Origin: Spirogloea muscicola | Lineage: Eukaryota; Streptophyta; Zygnematophyceae; Spirogloeales; Spirogloeaceae | DNA length: 64,000 nt | Assembly: GCA_009602725.1 (NCBI GenBank) | Contig: WELB01000077.1 | Location: forward strand, 537,046-601,045 | Direction of reading: 5' to 3' | Part shown: in pieces, positions 47,214-57,330 of the stretch | How the letters are laid out: the number at the start of each line of letters is the position of its first letter | How positions within the stretch are numbered: position 1 is the first letter of the stretch | Program-made: the position numbers and the translations under genes | Notes under the pieces: model-generated | Databases searched by the model: none | The model's input: only the letters and a program-made list of their open reading frames with translations | What the model was told of the DNA's origin: nothing

Positions 47214-48271
47214 TGCCCCAACTGCTTATGGTTGCCCAGTCGCCGGCATATATGTTGGCAAAATTGACTGTTGACTGGTGCCCAGGCTGCCAATGGCAGG
47301 CATTCGAAGCTTGGCTTTCGCAGACATGGGCCTCATAGTGGGCTCCTTCTAGCAGCTTCTTATACCCAAGATACCGCCAACCATTACGTGCAGCCTTGAT
47401 GCATACACACTGTACAAATATGTGCACAGTGTGTATACAGCTGCTTGAGTTGGTCGAGGCCTGTACATGGAGCTGCATGTGCCCACCTTGCCGTGGAAGC
47501 CTTATCAGGCATCTACTCTAGCTGACTGTTCTGGGGCAAGCAAAGGCAGCCAGTCGCGACTGCTGCTATCTTATGTTGACATCTTAGACACTCTGAAGTG
47601 GCAACTTTTGTTTATGTAGGAGCATCCTGCAGCTCTTGTGGTCGCTGAGATTTTCCCTTAAACTTGTAGTCAACTGTCAATGTGACTGACACAGGGGTGC
47701 ATCAACTTGAGTTGTGTGCATCTACAAGTGCAAGGTGCAGCAAGGCTGGAAGGAGGTAATAGAGTGGCGTGCAATGATGCACAAACACACTGCTTAGGCT
47801 CCAGCTAGCGTTTCAGCAGCCAGACATGCTGCTGGCAGAAGCTGAGGCCCTTCTTTCCTCTTGGCGCGCCGGGAGACTTCGAAGCTCGGGTCACGGTGAT
47901 CCATGGAGCATGGAGCCCCAATGCGGCTGCTGATAGTATAAAACGCAAGCGCGGCCAGATTGACTGGTGACTGGTATAAAAGCGGTTGTAAAAGCCAGCC
48001 AGATGCGTAAAGAGGGTGAGAAGGCTCCGCGTCGACCAGAATCTGTAGTTACGCGTGTCGAGGGCCGGCCCCCCACGGTCCACGAAGATTATGGCACGGG
48101 CCCGGAGCGTGAGCCAGGCCCGTGCCAAATGCCGGCCCATAAACAATCCACTGATGGTCTGAAGGCCGGGTCTGGCACGCATTGCCCCGCTCGAAAATAT
48201 AAACGCCGGCTCTGCCGCCGCCGCCGCCAGAGCCGCCGCCCCCCGCCGCCGCCGCCGCCGCCGCCACCGCC
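47214..48271. other. Intergenic region with one LINE family C 3' end
   Basis: No gene seen. Includes the receptor gene's 3' flank, a family C LINE terminus (about 47950-48020, minus) and a TATA-like AAAATATAAACG at 48193-48204 ahead of the next gene. Confidence 0.5.
47950..48020 (-). repeat. LINE family C 3'-end stem-loop
   Basis: Minus strand CTGGCTGGCTTTTACAACCG with the following TATCAG-like region. The stem GGCTG/CAACC keeps one mismatch relative to the copy at 23410. Confidence 0.5.
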
Positions 48272-48512
48272 ATGTCCGCCGCGAGGCCCGCCGCGGCTGC
48301 CGGCGTCGAGGACCTGCACGACGAGCTCCTGGAGCGCGTGTTGCGGCTCGTGACGGTCGCCCGCCCAGACGCCGGCCGCATCCCCTGCTTCACCGAGGCG
48401 CCGGCGTGGCGCGCCCTCGCCGCCGTCTGCCGCCGCTGGTGCACCTTCGTCCGCGCGCCCGCCGCGGCCTGGCGCTGGAAGAGAAGTGGTTCCGTTTCGG
48501 AAGGCCGCCGCC
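48272..48512 (+). CDS. F-box-like N-terminal fragment, truncated at an N/adapter join
   Basis: Begins MSAARPAAAAGVEDLHDELL, then ERVLRLVTVA and EAPAWRALAAVCRRW, an F-box pattern (SCF E3 ligase adaptor). The start has a TATA-like element about 70 bases upstream. The reading ends at the N at 48513, followed by a sequencing adapter, so the rest of this gene is not present with certainty. It may or may not belong with the sequence to the right. Confidence 0.45.
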
Positions 48513-48530
48513 NCGACGCTCTTCCGATCT
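48513..48530. other. Assembly join: single N plus Illumina adapter remnant
   Basis: Directly after the N comes CGACGCTCTTCCGATCT (48514-48530), identical to the 3' end of the standard Illumina TruSeq read-1 adapter. It is not genomic. The two sides should be treated as separate. Confidence 0.95.
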
Positions 48531-48675
48531 TCGGCGGCGGCGGCGGCGGCTCCGGCGGCGGAGACGCCGCTCTCCGCGCTCCTCGCTGCCTGCGCCGCCC
48601 AGCTGGAAAGCACGGCCGCCGGCGCGGACGCCCTCGAGGCCCGCCTGCGCAACTACGGCTACACGGCAGGTGGCC

Positions 48676-48706
<31 letters not shown>

Positions 48707-50502
48707 ATCGCCGCCGACGCCGCCGCTGCCGCGACCTCCACCGCTGATACCGCTGCTGCATCGCTGAGAAATCACAGCAGCAGCTTGACTGCCAAGCTTC
48801 TGGAAGCGACCGCAGGCAGTGTGGGCCACGATGCCGTCGCAGCGGCCGCGCAACCAAAGCACGCGAGTGCTCGGACGCCGGCCAGGGACCATGCGGCTTG
48901 CGCCGCATGGCCAGCCTCCGCAGAGGCTGCGGACGACCGCGAGCCCAGCTTGGCGAATAGCGGCGGACTCGAGGCCGCCCTGTCCTCGCCGCTGGCGTCC
49001 GGGAGCTTTGCAGGTCTCGACGACAGACCAAGTGGCGGCAGCGGCGGCGGCGGCGCGAGGTCGGCGCCGCCGAGTCCCTCTCTGGCCTGCCTTAGCCTCC
49101 AGGAGCTGGGGCTGTCGGCGTCCGGCCTGGCGGCCATTGCGTCGGGCAGCGGAGGTGCGCGCCACGCCTGCAGCTTCGCGTTGCCCCCCGGCCCTGGCAG
49201 ACGGTCCGGGCGGCGGCGTCATCGTGGCCTTGTGTGGTCTTGCTGCCGCTCCTGGATCGATCCCTTTGCCAGCTAACCCACGCTGCTGGCCTGGCGCTGT
49301 CGGCCCGTCGCCAGAGCCACACACGTCCCGACCGGAGCCAGCTTACGCTGACCAGAATCTGCCTCCTACCGGCAGCGCTGAGGCCTCCACGACTGCGTCA
49401 CAACGTTCGAGGTCCGGCCTCACACAGCCTGACATCTCACACCGCCCATGTTTGTGTGAAGACCTTTGCGAACGTCCTAGTGCTCCTCTGTTGACGGCCG
49501 TGGGCGGCACTGTGAACGCATCTGCCGGTGGGGGCGCAGCGGAGGTGCGCAGAAGGCCTATGGCCACCGGCTTGACGAGGGCGCGGTGGCGGTCAGGACG
49601 ACGAAGAGCTCGGAGGCCAGGCCGATGCCGCTCATCCACGGTGAGCGCCTGGAGGCTCAGGATGACTCGTGCGCGGCCAGCGGCCACGATGCTGTGAGTG
49701 TCCTCATAACAAGGAATGACAATGTTCTGAACGTTCTGTGGCGGCCACTTTGGTATTGGCACAGGCACCGGGGACACACTGTTCCCGCTTGCGCAGGCCT
49801 TGACGAGGGAGGAATTTGATGGCCTGCCACTGTTTTTGCGGTCGCAAGTCTCACTGGAGGTTTGCCGCATGGCCTCCCCTCTTTGCACAATGCTCCTGCC
49901 AACGATTTGGCTGATCGTTCACGGGGTTGGGCTGCTAGCCCAGTCAAATTCTCATGCTCGTAAGCTCAGCTCTGTGACCTTGACGCTGGTTTGTGGCGTT
50001 GTTATGAAATTGGAAGGAGCTGAACGTGGCGGTTACACGCATCAATGACCGAGTCACAGACAAGCGCTTTGGGATGATGGAGGTGGCCCCAGGCACCGCC
50101 AGCGAGCATGGCAGCGACGCAGACCTCATCAGCCCAGCGGACCTGCATGCCATTGACCTCGGTCTGCACACGCCACTGAGACCGCAATCTCACCCGACCG
50201 GTGTATTCTGTCAACACCTGCTGTGCTTGTTATGCTACCCAAACTCGGTTAGCATCAGAAGCTGCCTTTGAATATTATAATATATTCTAAGGATTCTAAT
50301 AATAAATTCTAAGGATTACTACAGAAGCTGATTCTGAAACTCAAAGCCGTACATCGTTGTTGATGATGTTTACTTCACATTTGTCTACTGCTGTATGGCA
50401 GGACCACTGATGAAGGCCTACCTACTGCTGCTGGTCCGTCTGGACCGGCTGTTGCCGGAGCACCATCATGGCGCCACCTGCTACCGCCTCTGTGGGGGCT
50501 GA
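48531..50502 (+). CDS. SKA1: Probable SKA1-like kinetochore protein
   Basis: SKA1 helps couple kinetochores to microtubules. The 3' part is well supported by phase: exons 49797-49859 (ALTREEFDGLPLFLRSQVSL), 50017-50200 (ELNVAVTRINDRV; ADLHAIDLG) and 50402-50502 (PLMKAYLLLLVRLDRLLPEH; ends CYRLCGG then TGA). This follows the order of the SKA1 C-terminal winged-helix domain: L-EEF--LP--LR---SLEELN-A, then the final LRHLGR-like helix and strand. A first exon, 48531-48669 (PLSALLAACAAQLESTAAGA, LEARLRNYG), looks like the N-terminal helical part. Exons between 48670 and 49796 are not resolved; the region is low-complexity Ala/Gly/Ser. Identity rests on pattern only. Confidence 0.5.
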
Positions 50503-51090
50503 CAAGCTGACCCGCAGCAGTACAAAAGCACGGGACCTGACTCTGGTTCCAATGCATCAAGAGAGGACCGCAAGCTGCTGGTACGAACTATATTACAAGT
50601 CGGTGTCCTTCCGACTGTGATACACCAGCATCTTCAGCAATCTCTTTAGTCCCGATTTTGACACAGGCGAATACACAAAGACATGACATGACACAGCCTG
50701 AACGGCCCAAGCTGCCGCAACCAGGTCAAGAACCTCAGACCCCATTCTGTTGTCATCGTAGAGGTTTCAGTCCCTGCACATGACAGCAAGGACCACAGGT
50801 ACCCTTGAGCAGTGTGGATAGGTGCATGGGGGAGTGGGTTAGCGCCCAAGCAATGTGGTTCAAATGGCCAAGGAAATACACCACAGCAACCTTCTCAGCT
50901 CAAGAAGCAGAGTGTGACCATACTCTGCAAAAAGCAGCCATGATGGCCTGGCTAGTAGCTAGTTGCAGAGCTGTACAATGTGCTCTTGCATGGTGCACAG
51001 AAAGGTGGGGAGCAAGGTGGGGACCGACTGGAGCCTGCGACTTGCGAGACCAATTATGGTGGACGATAGTCCAGCATTGCTGGGCCTCAC
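50503..51090. other. Convergent intergenic region
   Basis: Lies between the SKA1-like gene and the release-factor-like gene. The final exon of the latter (usually a short Lys/Arg-rich end) may be here but could not be identified. Confidence 0.4.
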
Positions 51091-52768
51091 CTGTGCTGCG
51101 CGAAGGTCATTGACCTCCTGCATCAGGCTCTTGTCAGAGAGCAGCACCTTGGAAAGCGCACCAGTGCTAACCCTGCCGCAGGCACCAGAAATTAATACAA
51201 ATGAAATGCGTGAGTGGCACTTAGAGGGGAACGACAAAGCCCAAATATATTGTCGCTTTCAAACAACTGACTCTGAGCAGCTTGACTTGTAACATCGAGA
51301 AGAGCAAGGCCCTTTTGATTGTAAATCCTCCATAATAGACCACATGGGCAAGGCTTGCTGCATAATGGATTACTTTCACGATGGAATATTATATGTAAGG
51401 CACCCACCCGATTATTGCAGCAGCATCAGAAACAGAACCCTTGTATGCAGCCACAACATCGAGTAAGGCCTGCATGCCCTGCAATGGGCGGCTCCAAGTA
51501 ATCAGTCTGTCAGTTGTGCCAGACTGCACAGCTTGAGGGCTGCGTGTAAGTCACAGTCATCGCAGATACAGACTCGATGACCAGTCCAACACGCAAAATA
51601 ATGACACAGCAGAACAGCAGAGCCCTGACACATGGCACTAGTTAGTGGTGCAGAGGCAGAGAGCTAGTCATGTAGTGGAAGGAGGAGGGGGGTGGAGCGC
51701 ACAAGGAGGAAGTCGGGGTGGTTGGGCCCGACAAATTGCTTATAGCCGCGTGATTGACGCACGGCCGCACTTGGCGGCAGGATGCGCAGGAGCTCCTCGG
51801 GGGCCTCGTACTCGGCTACTTCCAGCGGCCGCCTGACTTCAGTGCCACAGAGACCCATGAGGTCCGATCAACCAGAGGCTGGTGTCATTCTGGGCAGACG
51901 AGCTCAATCGCAGCAACACACAACAGTCACTTCAGGGCCGGAGCACCCAATAATCCATATGGAGCTTCATTGCACAGATCCTCCAAGGACAAGCACGTCT
52001 GGGCCACATGATGCTGCTGCTCCTGCTAGCTGCTGATGGCCATCCAGCCCGTCCACGAAATAGCTTGCAGAGGTTACAGCTGCAATCGCAGTAATGGAGG
52101 TGGAGATTTAGACATACCCTTCAGCGATATCACCTGGCGCAGCCGGTACAGCGCGGTGGCACGGTTCGTGATCTGTGACCGCTGCTCCGAGGACTGCGCC
52201 GCACACCAAATCAAGAAGGTGAGACCTGAGCAGGATTGTCATGCGGGCCGGCACAGACGCGATGTTGCCAACGACGTCGTGGCGGCGCTTGTGTCAACAA
52301 ATCAACGCCGCGCTGCAGTCATGGCTAGGAGTGCGAGGCATCTGCCCTTCATTGTGAAGCTCTGCAATTGGTCCTAGTCTTCAAAGACGTGATCCCAGCT
52401 CCAAGTCCGACCCGGCAACTCCAAGACCAACTGACTGACCTCTAAATGGAGGACCAGGGTTACTGATAGAGCATTCAAAGGTTAAATGTATGAATTTAGG
52501 GGTTTGTAAGTTAGGGGTTTCGGGTTCAGGGTTTGCAGCAGGCTGGCACCTGGGAGACGAGGCCGGTGGGCGTGTGGCGGAGCCGCACGGCGCTCTCGGT
52601 CTTGTTGCGGTGCTGCCCGCCGGGGCCCGACGCCCGGAACGTGTCCACCTGGCACTGCCGCAGCAGCTCCGCGTCCGCCAGCAGCAGGTACTGCGGCGGC
52701 GCCTCGCCCGCGGCGGCGGCGACGGCGGGGCTTCCTCCAGCGGCCGCCGCTCCGGCTACCTCGCGGCC
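51091..52768 (-). CDS. GGQ-domain class I release-factor-like protein with helix-turn-helix-like C terminus, 5' end in gap
   Basis: GGQ proteins hydrolyse peptidyl-tRNA on ribosomes; organelle targeting is likely but its signal lies in the gap. Minus-strand exons: 52768-52550 ([35 protein letters not shown]), about 52192-52118 ([20 protein letters not shown]), 51818-51703 ([26 protein letters not shown]), 51478-51408 ([20 protein letters not shown]) and 51172-51091 ([28 protein letters not shown]), phases consistent. The GGQ motif with downstream basic residues is intact and there is no stop-codon recognition domain, as in mtRF-R/ICT1-like rescue factors. The C-terminal half ([19 protein letters not shown]) has the look of a helix-turn-helix, a layout I recall from plant and cyanobacterial homologues. 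The final exon after 51091 (donor GTGAGG) is not identified. Confidence 0.87.
52492..52534 (-). repeat. Degenerate plant-telomere-type repeat in intron
   Basis: On the minus (sense) strand: AAACCCTGAACCCGAAACCC then CTAACTTACAAACCCCTAAA. Five or six imperfect CCCTAAA units, starting about 15 bases inside the intron after the GGQ exon. Confidence 0.8.
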
Positions 52769-53448
52769 NNNNNNNNNNNNNNNNNNNNNNNNNNNNNNNN
52801 NNNNNNNNNNNNNNNNNNNNNNNNNNNNNNNNNNNNNNNNNNNNNNNNNNNNNNNNNNNNNNNNNNNNNNNNNNNNNNNNNNNNNNNNNNNNNNNNNNNN
52901 NNNNNNNNNNNNNNNNNNNNNNNNNNNNNNNNNNNNNNNNNNNNNNNNNNNNNNNNNNNNNNNNNNNNNNNNNNNNNNNNNNNNNNNNNNNNNNNNNNNN
53001 NNNNNNNNNNNNNNNNNNNNNNNNNNNNNNNNNNNNNNNNNNNNNNNNNNNNNNNNNNNNNNNNNNNNNNNNNNNNNNNNNNNNNNNNNNNNNNNNNNNN
53101 NNNNNNNNNNNNNNNNNNNNNNNNNNNNNNNNNNNNNNNNNNNNNNNNNNNNNNNNNNNNNNNNNNNNNNNNNNNNNNNNNNNNNNNNNNNNNNNNNNNN
53201 NNNNNNNNNNNNNNNNNNNNNNNNNNNNNNNNNNNNNNNNNNNNNNNNNNNNNNNNNNNNNNNNNNNNNNNNNNNNNNNNNNNNNNNNNNNNNNNNNNNN
53301 NNNNNNNNNNNNNNNNNNNNNNNNNNNNNNNNNNNNNNNNNNNNNNNNNNNNNNNNNNNNNNNNNNNNNNNNNNNNNNNNNNNNNNNNNNNNNNNNNNNN
53401 NNNNNNNNNNNNNNNNNNNNNNNNNNNNNNNNNNNNNNNNNNNNNNNN
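52769..53448. other. Assembly gap (680 N)
   Basis: Run of N holding the 5' ends and common promoter of the divergent release-factor-like and ZCRB1 genes. Confidence 0.99.
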
Positions 53449-53567
53449 CGGGAAGTGAGCGCCGCCGCCGCCGCCGCCGCGGCCGCCGCCGCCGCCGCCG
53501 CCGCAGCAGCCGCCGCTACTGCCGCCGGAGCGCGAGCTCACGGCCTAGGGGCGCTGTTGCCGCACAG

Positions 53568-55488
53568 GGTGACGATCGTCAAGGACCGGGAGACGCGGGA
53601 GAGCAAGGGCGTGGCCTTCATCCTGTACCCCGCGCGGGAGGACGCCCTCAACGCCGTGAGCCTCCCAGCGCCCCGAGCTCATCCTTGCAGGCAGCCAGCG
53701 GCGCCCACTGCAGCTCGGACTAAATCCTAAACCCCAAACCTGAAACCCCAAAAATCCCAAACTCTTAACCCTCAAAGCCTGAGGCATTGTAGTCCCAGGA
53801 CGGCTGCGCAGGAGCACGCACTTGAGGCAATTTGAGGCCGTTGACCCTGAGCGATGATGGAGCTCAAAAGCTTTGAGCATAGATTGAGGACTGACTTTCT
53901 ATGCAATTCGTCAATTGTGGCCCTGAAGCAAGGCAATATATCAGGATCCCTGCGTTGTGAAGTGGCTCCACATTAGCAGTATTTGAAATTGATGTGCTCC
54001 GGTTGGTTGCCTTGTCCTCTTTCACTGCATGAGCGCAGGTGCACGTGATGAACGGCAAGATCCTGAATAAGCGTACGCTCAAGGTGTCCATCGCGTCTGA
54101 CAATGGCCGTGCTCGCGACTTTATCAAGCGGAAGGTAGCGCCGTGCCCGTTTGCAAGCTCCCCCTCACGTGGCCACGAGCCAGCTTGCACGGCCCCTTCA
54201 TGGGGCACATAAACAAGATGAGAGATGCGACAGCGTGGCTGCTATTGATCGACATACTTCGTTACCCAAGTAGTGAACCTTTCCCTCTTTAATTCCTTAT
54301 AGGAGTGTGGCTGCATAATTTCACAAAATGCTGTGCCTTGCAAAGGAAAGCGCGATTCTCAATCACGTCCTTTGCTCACAAGAGCTCAAACGGACATGGT
54401 TCGCGTGCACTTGTAGGAGTACAAGGACAAGTCGCGGTGCTTCGAGTGCGGCGAGGATGGCCACCTGTCCTATGAATGCCCGCGGAACCAGGTCAGCGGG
54501 GCTGTCGTATGCGCTCGTGACCCGCTACATACAGTGCTCTGCCCGCATGGCTGCTGCCAACTCCGATCCTCGAGTGAGTGTCTTCCTCCATGGGCTTGAA
54601 GCTCGGGGCCAGGGAGCGGCCAGTGGCAAAGAAGAAGCGCAAGGGACAGGCAGAGGTCGGGCGCACCGGGAGCCAGCGCGCAGAGGGCAAGGGGAGACCG
54701 GCCGGCAGGTCAGATACTTCTCAGCTCTATTATTACTTCAGAAAGGACAATATCTCAGATCTCGTAAGTCAACTTGTCAAGGACCTGGATTCAGGAGAAA
54801 GCTGTCAGGGGTCATCGTGGCTTGGCTTTTAGTGCCAGCCTCTGTGACTCTCCGTTAAGCCTTGCCTGTGTTTGCTGAGCCAAGCGTGCGGTTATCGTCT
54901 TATTGGGGTTGCCCACCGTGCAGTGAGGATGAGGAGGAGGGGGATGAGGACCCGAGCCGCTTCGAGGATGACGGCTGGTCCTCCATCGTTGCGCCTAGGT
55001 AACTATTGGCTTCAAGATGCCTACTGCTTCTGCCGACCACAATTCCCCAATCAATACGAGCATTGCAGCCGTCTACAGCCGTTTATTCAGCGGTTGCCTT
55101 CGCGCTGACAGGCAAATGGACATCGTCAGCATGGACCAGGGTGCTTGTCCCCTCAGCTTGACTGCTCACTATGTCAAGCAAGTCAGCTCAGTCGTCATTG
55201 ACTGAGATGGCCAATTGTGCCGTGCAATTGCAGGGTGGGGCCAAGGTCGGAGCAGCTCGCACCTGTGAAGAGCATCAAGGTGGGGAGGGGGCCGTGGCCA
55301 TGCTTGTCTTCGAGCTGCCCACCGCTGCTCTTGCAATATTGCAATATGAAGGTGTTTATGTGTCGCTTGCTCAAGCTTGCTGCACTGGGCCCCTTCATCA
55401 GCGTGCCAATTGCAGCTGCAATCTTTGCATGGTGGGCTGGCAGGGGCCGAAGAAACGCACCGGTTACTTCAGCGATGAGAGCGAGTGA
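53568..55488 (+). CDS. ZCRB1: U11/U12 snRNP 31 kDa protein (ZCRB1), 5' end in gap
   Basis: RNA-binding component of the U11/U12 di-snRNP that recognises minor (U12-type) introns in the nucleus. Exons: 53568-53655 ([30 protein letters not shown]), 54039-54134 ([20 protein letters not shown]), 54417-54491 ([20 protein letters not shown]), 54602-54708 ([16 protein letters not shown]), 54924-54998 ([20 protein letters not shown]), 55234-55279 ([15 protein letters not shown]) and 55444-55488 ([14 protein letters not shown] then TGA), phases consistent. Order RRM second half, CCHC knuckle (C-x2-C-x4-H-x4-C), basic stretch, acidic stretch and the YFSDES end match the family. The first half of the RRM with RNP2 and the start lie in the 680-base gap; the Ala-repeat sequence at 53455-53567 is probably leader or intron. 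Confidence 0.94.
53720..53777 (+). repeat. Degenerate plant-telomere-type repeat in ZCRB1 intron
   Basis: TAAATCCTAAACCCCAAACC, then TGAAACCCCAAAAATCCC and AAACTCTTAACCCTC: about seven imperfect CCCTAAA units, 65 bases inside the intron after exon 53568-53655. Same orientation relative to transcription as the repeat at 52492-52534. Confidence 0.8.
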
Positions 55489-56220
55489 TGAGTTTAGAGG
55501 CTGAGCCTCCCAGGTAGGGGACCAACGGATTTCCTTTTACAGTAGCAGTGCGTGTCTGCCATTGTTGTTGATGTAACATTCGTATAAAGAGCTTACAGGC
55601 GGGGTGAACGTGAGTGTGCAGCCACTAAGGCATTGACCTGATCAGTGCCTCTTGACTGCTTGCTTTGACGGGCAGGACGGAATGGGCTTAGCCTGGTGAT
55701 GACCCTTCGACTTAAATGACGGCGCACAGTGGAGGTAGAGAGTGGAGTTTGCACCGCTACTGGTAGCCGACAGCAACCAGCTGTGAGAGCCAAGCAAGAG
55801 CCACACAAAGCATGTACAGAGAAGTGGTGCCCGTCACATTGGCCGTCAGAGGCCACGGAAGCGAAGCTCGTCCATGAAGGGTGCGGTGGCTGTAAAAGGC
55901 CAGCCCAGGACGGTTGGAGCTCTAACCAAGGGGGCGATGGCTGTGACAGGCAGCTTCACATGGACAAACTAGATTAAGGGGAAGCCCTACCTCGATATAG
56001 CAAATTAGTCAGCAGTACAAGTGGCTTGCCACGGGAGCCGACGTAGAAGGCCAGCTTCCACGTTGGCTCTGCTCAGATGGCCGGCTTCTCAACACTCGCC
56101 ACCTAGAGCAGCCTTGCGCCCTGCGCTTCCTTAGCCCCCCAAAGCCTAGTCATTCGCTTCTTAGCCCCATCGCGTACACTTCCTTGCCCTCCATCTCTCC
56201 ACTCCCCCATTTCTTCGCGC
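55489..56220. other. Intergenic region, ZCRB1 3' flank
   Basis: No gene recognised. 55870-55960 has a LINE family C-like stem (GGCTGTAAAAGGCCAGCCC, minus). Confidence 0.5.
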
Positions 56221-56221
56221 T

Positions 56222-56400
56222 AGTTTCTGTCTGAACAATGTATTGGCTTGAACTGGCCACGCTTTCATGTCAAGCGCACCGCGCGCCTTTCTCTCTTGCC
56301 TGAATAATGTATCGGCTTGAATTGGCCTCCATTTCATTTCATGCGCCCCGCGCGCCTTCTCTCTCATTCTTGCCGTTGTACAAGACCTGTGTTGGCTTGG
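56222..56400 (+). mobile_element. LINE family B 3' ends, two in tandem
   Basis: Two copies of the CTGAACAATGTATTGGCTTG to CGCGCGCCTTTCTCTC unit, about 73 bases apart, with differences between them. Same unit as the family B 3' ends at 15925 and 22790. Confidence 0.6.
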
Positions 56401-56439
56401 CTTGGCCTCCGCTACTCGTCAGAAGAAAGAATGAAAGAA

Positions 56440-57075
56440 GTGGCACTCCCAATGGGGGCAAGGGCTGCGAAAAGCCAGCCCAAAAAGAATTCACAAAGGT
56501 TCAGAGGGGCCTAAGAGCGGTGAGCAGCTACAAAGGGGCCTGAGGATGCAATGGTAAAACAGGGGGAGGATGGATCACTCAATAAGTACGAGTGAGGAGC
56601 CTCAGTTCCGACAGACTGGCTGCCGGGAAGCTATCACCCTGACGAAAGCCAGAGCCCGCAGCGAGAGCACGGCCAGCTCGCAGATGCAGAGCGTGGGCCA
56701 TGGACCGCTGCAGGGATACAGAGAGGCGCATCCGATATACCTGAGCCCACGAGCCCGCGGCGTTGAAGTCGGCTGGCTCGCCGCGTCTGCGGGACACAGC
56801 CCGCCGCGCAAGCCTAGCCAATAGGTCAAGCCACTGGGACCCAAGAGCCCCGTGCACGTCCACCGCAAAGGGGACGAACTCGTCGGCAGGTGGGTGGTCG
56901 GAGTGCTTGGCCGCCTTGCAGCGAGCGGCAGAAGAAGTGGTACTCCCAATGGGGGCAAGGGCTGCGTCAGAAGAAACGCGCGCCTCTTGTTGTGAAGAGG
57001 GGCTTTGCCAGCCCTTTCTTTTCTTTGCCAGCCCCTCTTCTCTATGGGCGAGCCCTTTCTTTCTTCTTGTTCCTA
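56440..57075 (-). mobile_element. LINE fragment, best-preserved reverse-transcriptase C-terminal tail, with nested 3' ends
   Basis: Minus-strand 57220-56579 is open. The LINE-like part (about 56960-56579) reads KHSDHPPADEFVPFAVDVHG, ALGSQWLDLLARLARRAVS, SWAQVYRMRLSVSLQRSMAH and SLSELRLLTRTY then stop, followed by a GGCTGGC/GCAGCCC-type 3' stem (56460-56485). This is the reference for the interrupted copy at 16110. The upstream open part is only other LINE 3' ends read through. Confidence 0.65.
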
Positions 57076-57091
57076 CCTTGTCCTTGCGCGT

Positions 57092-57241
57092 CTTGAAAGA
57101 GAGAAGGCGCGCGGGGCGCATGAATTGAAAGGGAGGCCAATTCAAGCCAATACATTGTTCAGGCAGCTTGAAAGAGAGAAGGCGCGCGGGGCGCATGAAT
57201 TGAAAGGGAGGCCAATTCAAGCCAATACATTGTTCAGGCAG
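57092..57241 (-). repeat. Perfect 75-bp tandem duplication (LINE family B 3' end)
   Basis: Unit beginning CTTGAAAGAGAGAAGGCGCG and ending CATTGTTCAGGCAG occurs at 57092-57166 and 57167-57241 with no difference seen. A partial unit in the other orientation follows at 57268-57330. Confidence 0.9.
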
Positions 57242-57330
57242 AGTCGAGTGCAGACTTGAAAGAGAAAGACGCGCCTGAACAATGTGCTGGCCTGATGTGG
57301 CCTCCTTTGCATTTCATGCGCCCTTGCCGC

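Noticed and set aside
48600-49276. Continuous frame from the F-box start through 49276
   Set aside because: It crosses the N and adapter and becomes Ala/Gly/Arg-rich out-of-frame sequence; not taken as one protein.
52490-53780. Chromosome end at the telomere-like repeats
   Set aside because: The repeats are short, degenerate and inside introns of intact genes, with ordinary genes on both sides; not a telomere.
56960-57220. Upstream extension of the LINE open frame (repeated NWPPFQFMRPARLLSFK)
   Set aside because: It is the 75-bp repeat of LINE family B read in an open frame, not a protein repeat under selection.
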